Assembly (NCBI GenBank): GCA_010093685.1
Contig: MU006240.1
Coordinates: 746,845-810,844, forward strand
DNA: 64,000 nucleotides
Source: Ophiobolus disseminans
Lineage: Eukaryota; Ascomycota; Dothideomycetes; Pleosporales; Phaeosphaeriaceae
Direction of reading: 5' to 3'
Numbering within the stretch: position 1 is the stretch's first letter; each line of letters starts with the position of its first letter. The position numbers and the translations under genes were made by a program. Positions 63,701-64,000 of this stretch are shown here, one piece after another. The notes below the pieces were generated by a model. That model saw only the letters and a list, made by a program, of their open reading frames with translations, was not told where the DNA came from and did not search any database.

Positions 63701-64000
63701 CGCCCTCGCTGGAGGCTCAATTCCGCGAGACTATGCTTATGCCTGGGGCGACTGTGCTGCGCGCTGAGACGACGCAGCGCCTAGACGCCCACTACGCTGT
63801 TGTCCGATGCCAGCGCCGCGCTGAGCTTCAAGCTATGGCTGTCCGCCTTGCTCGTACGCTAATGGACGAGGCGAGGTGCTTGCCCTACGCGCCACTGCCT
63901 CTGCTGCAGGAAGCAGAGAGCGCTGCTAAAGGCATTATCTACTGCCGCAGCAAGGCGCTCTGCGACGAGATTGCAGGCGTGCTAGGCTGCCTAGTCTACT

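Larger units (their letters stand above)
60088..64000 (+). pseudogene. OrsD-zinc-finger / RecQ-type helicase gene, TAG-interrupted, 3' end outside window
   Basis: One reading frame runs from an ATG at 60088 to the window end, with eleven stops, all TAG: 61114, 61486, 61819, 61927, 62278, 62362, 62551, 62572, 63331, 63439 and 63625. The N-terminus has an OrsD/DUF3505-type pair of C2H2-like fingers (CCAVYGLDRHLKKHHHM; CSFISTSRVKMRQHI). A long low-complexity Gln/Ser region and conserved helical blocks follow (FLAALGINP, VVTRYHKTQSQWDKPKV). The DEAD/RecQ core then has Walker A PTGGGKT (63271-63291), motif II as DKCH (63592-63603, Glu replaced by Lys), motif III TATLPP (63688) and motif IV GIIYCRSK (63931). 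It resembles fungal telomere-linked helicases. Several stops lie where relatives have Gln or Trp. If TAG is not read through, the gene is dead. Confidence 0.82.

Noticed and set aside
60088..64000. Alternative nuclear code with TAG read as an amino acid
   Set aside because: All intact genes in the window use ordinary stops, and the gypsy element in the same block has TAA as well as TAG. Mutation of CAG and TGG explains the data without a code change. Kept only as a test in the findings.
1..64000. tRNA or rRNA genes
   Set aside because: I looked for T-loop (GGTTCGAATCC-like) boxes and found only isolated partial matches, for example near 29085, without a partner A box or cloverleaf.
59540..64000. 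Telomere repeats near the helicase
   Set aside because: No TTAGGG or CCCTAA array is present, so the telomere link is by family resemblance only.

Overview
This window is nuclear DNA of a filamentous ascomycete (Pezizomycotina). A Dothideomycete is a reasonable guess but is not proven. The evidence is short introns of about 46-70 nt with GT(A/G)AGT donors, a fungal trifunctional HIS4-type gene, a COP9 subunit 7, HET-domain genes, plant cell-wall hydrolases with a fungal CBM1, and retroelements carrying CpA-to-TpA mutations of the kind left by repeat-induced point mutation (RIP). Gene models were built by hand from reading frames and splice sites. No search was run.

Positions 1-46000 are a gene-dense euchromatic arm with about 20 intact genes. 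In order they are: an AflR-type Zn2Cys6 regulator, a peroxisomal ABCD half-transporter, a secreted DUF4360-like protein, an aldehyde dehydrogenase, a small hypothetical gene, a CBM1-GH10 xylanase, HIS4, an epoxide hydrolase, an acidic conserved hypothetical, CSN7, a Cu-transporting P-type ATPase (CCC2-like), a SPRY/PPxY protein, a MYND protein, a small secreted Cys protein, an intact HET protein, a metallo-beta-lactamase-like protein, a GNAT acetyltransferase, a divergent CoA-transferase III / AtuA-like pair, a GH54 arabinofuranosidase, an F-box-like hypothetical and a last small hypothetical gene.

Positions 46000-53794 are an AT-rich transposon block. It contains a solo LTR that holds a fold-back MITE, which in turn holds a second solo LTR, with all three target-site duplications still readable. 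Next come a Copia 3' end and a nearly full-length Ty3/gypsy chromovirus with two LTRs and a 400-N assembly gap. Both retroelements are full of TAG/TAA stops and have altered catalytic residues.

Positions 53795-64000 look subterminal or accessory. They hold a broken HET-NB-ARC (NLR-like) gene cut by the gypsy 3' LTR, a two-exon hypothetical gene, a small Cys protein, the 5' part of a patatin-type NLR-like gene, a cluster of short inverted and direct repeats, and then a very long OrsD-zinc-finger plus RecQ-type helicase frame that runs off the window. That helicase frame is continuous for 3.9 kb except for eleven in-frame stops, all of them TAG. It resembles the telomere-linked helicase genes of fungi, although no telomere repeat is visible here.

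The genes on the left do not form one pathway. The CoA-transferase/AtuA pair is the best candidate for a functional unit, the two hydrolases (GH10, GH54) both act on arabinoxylan, and the right third is a graveyard of self/non-self recognition genes and mobile DNA.
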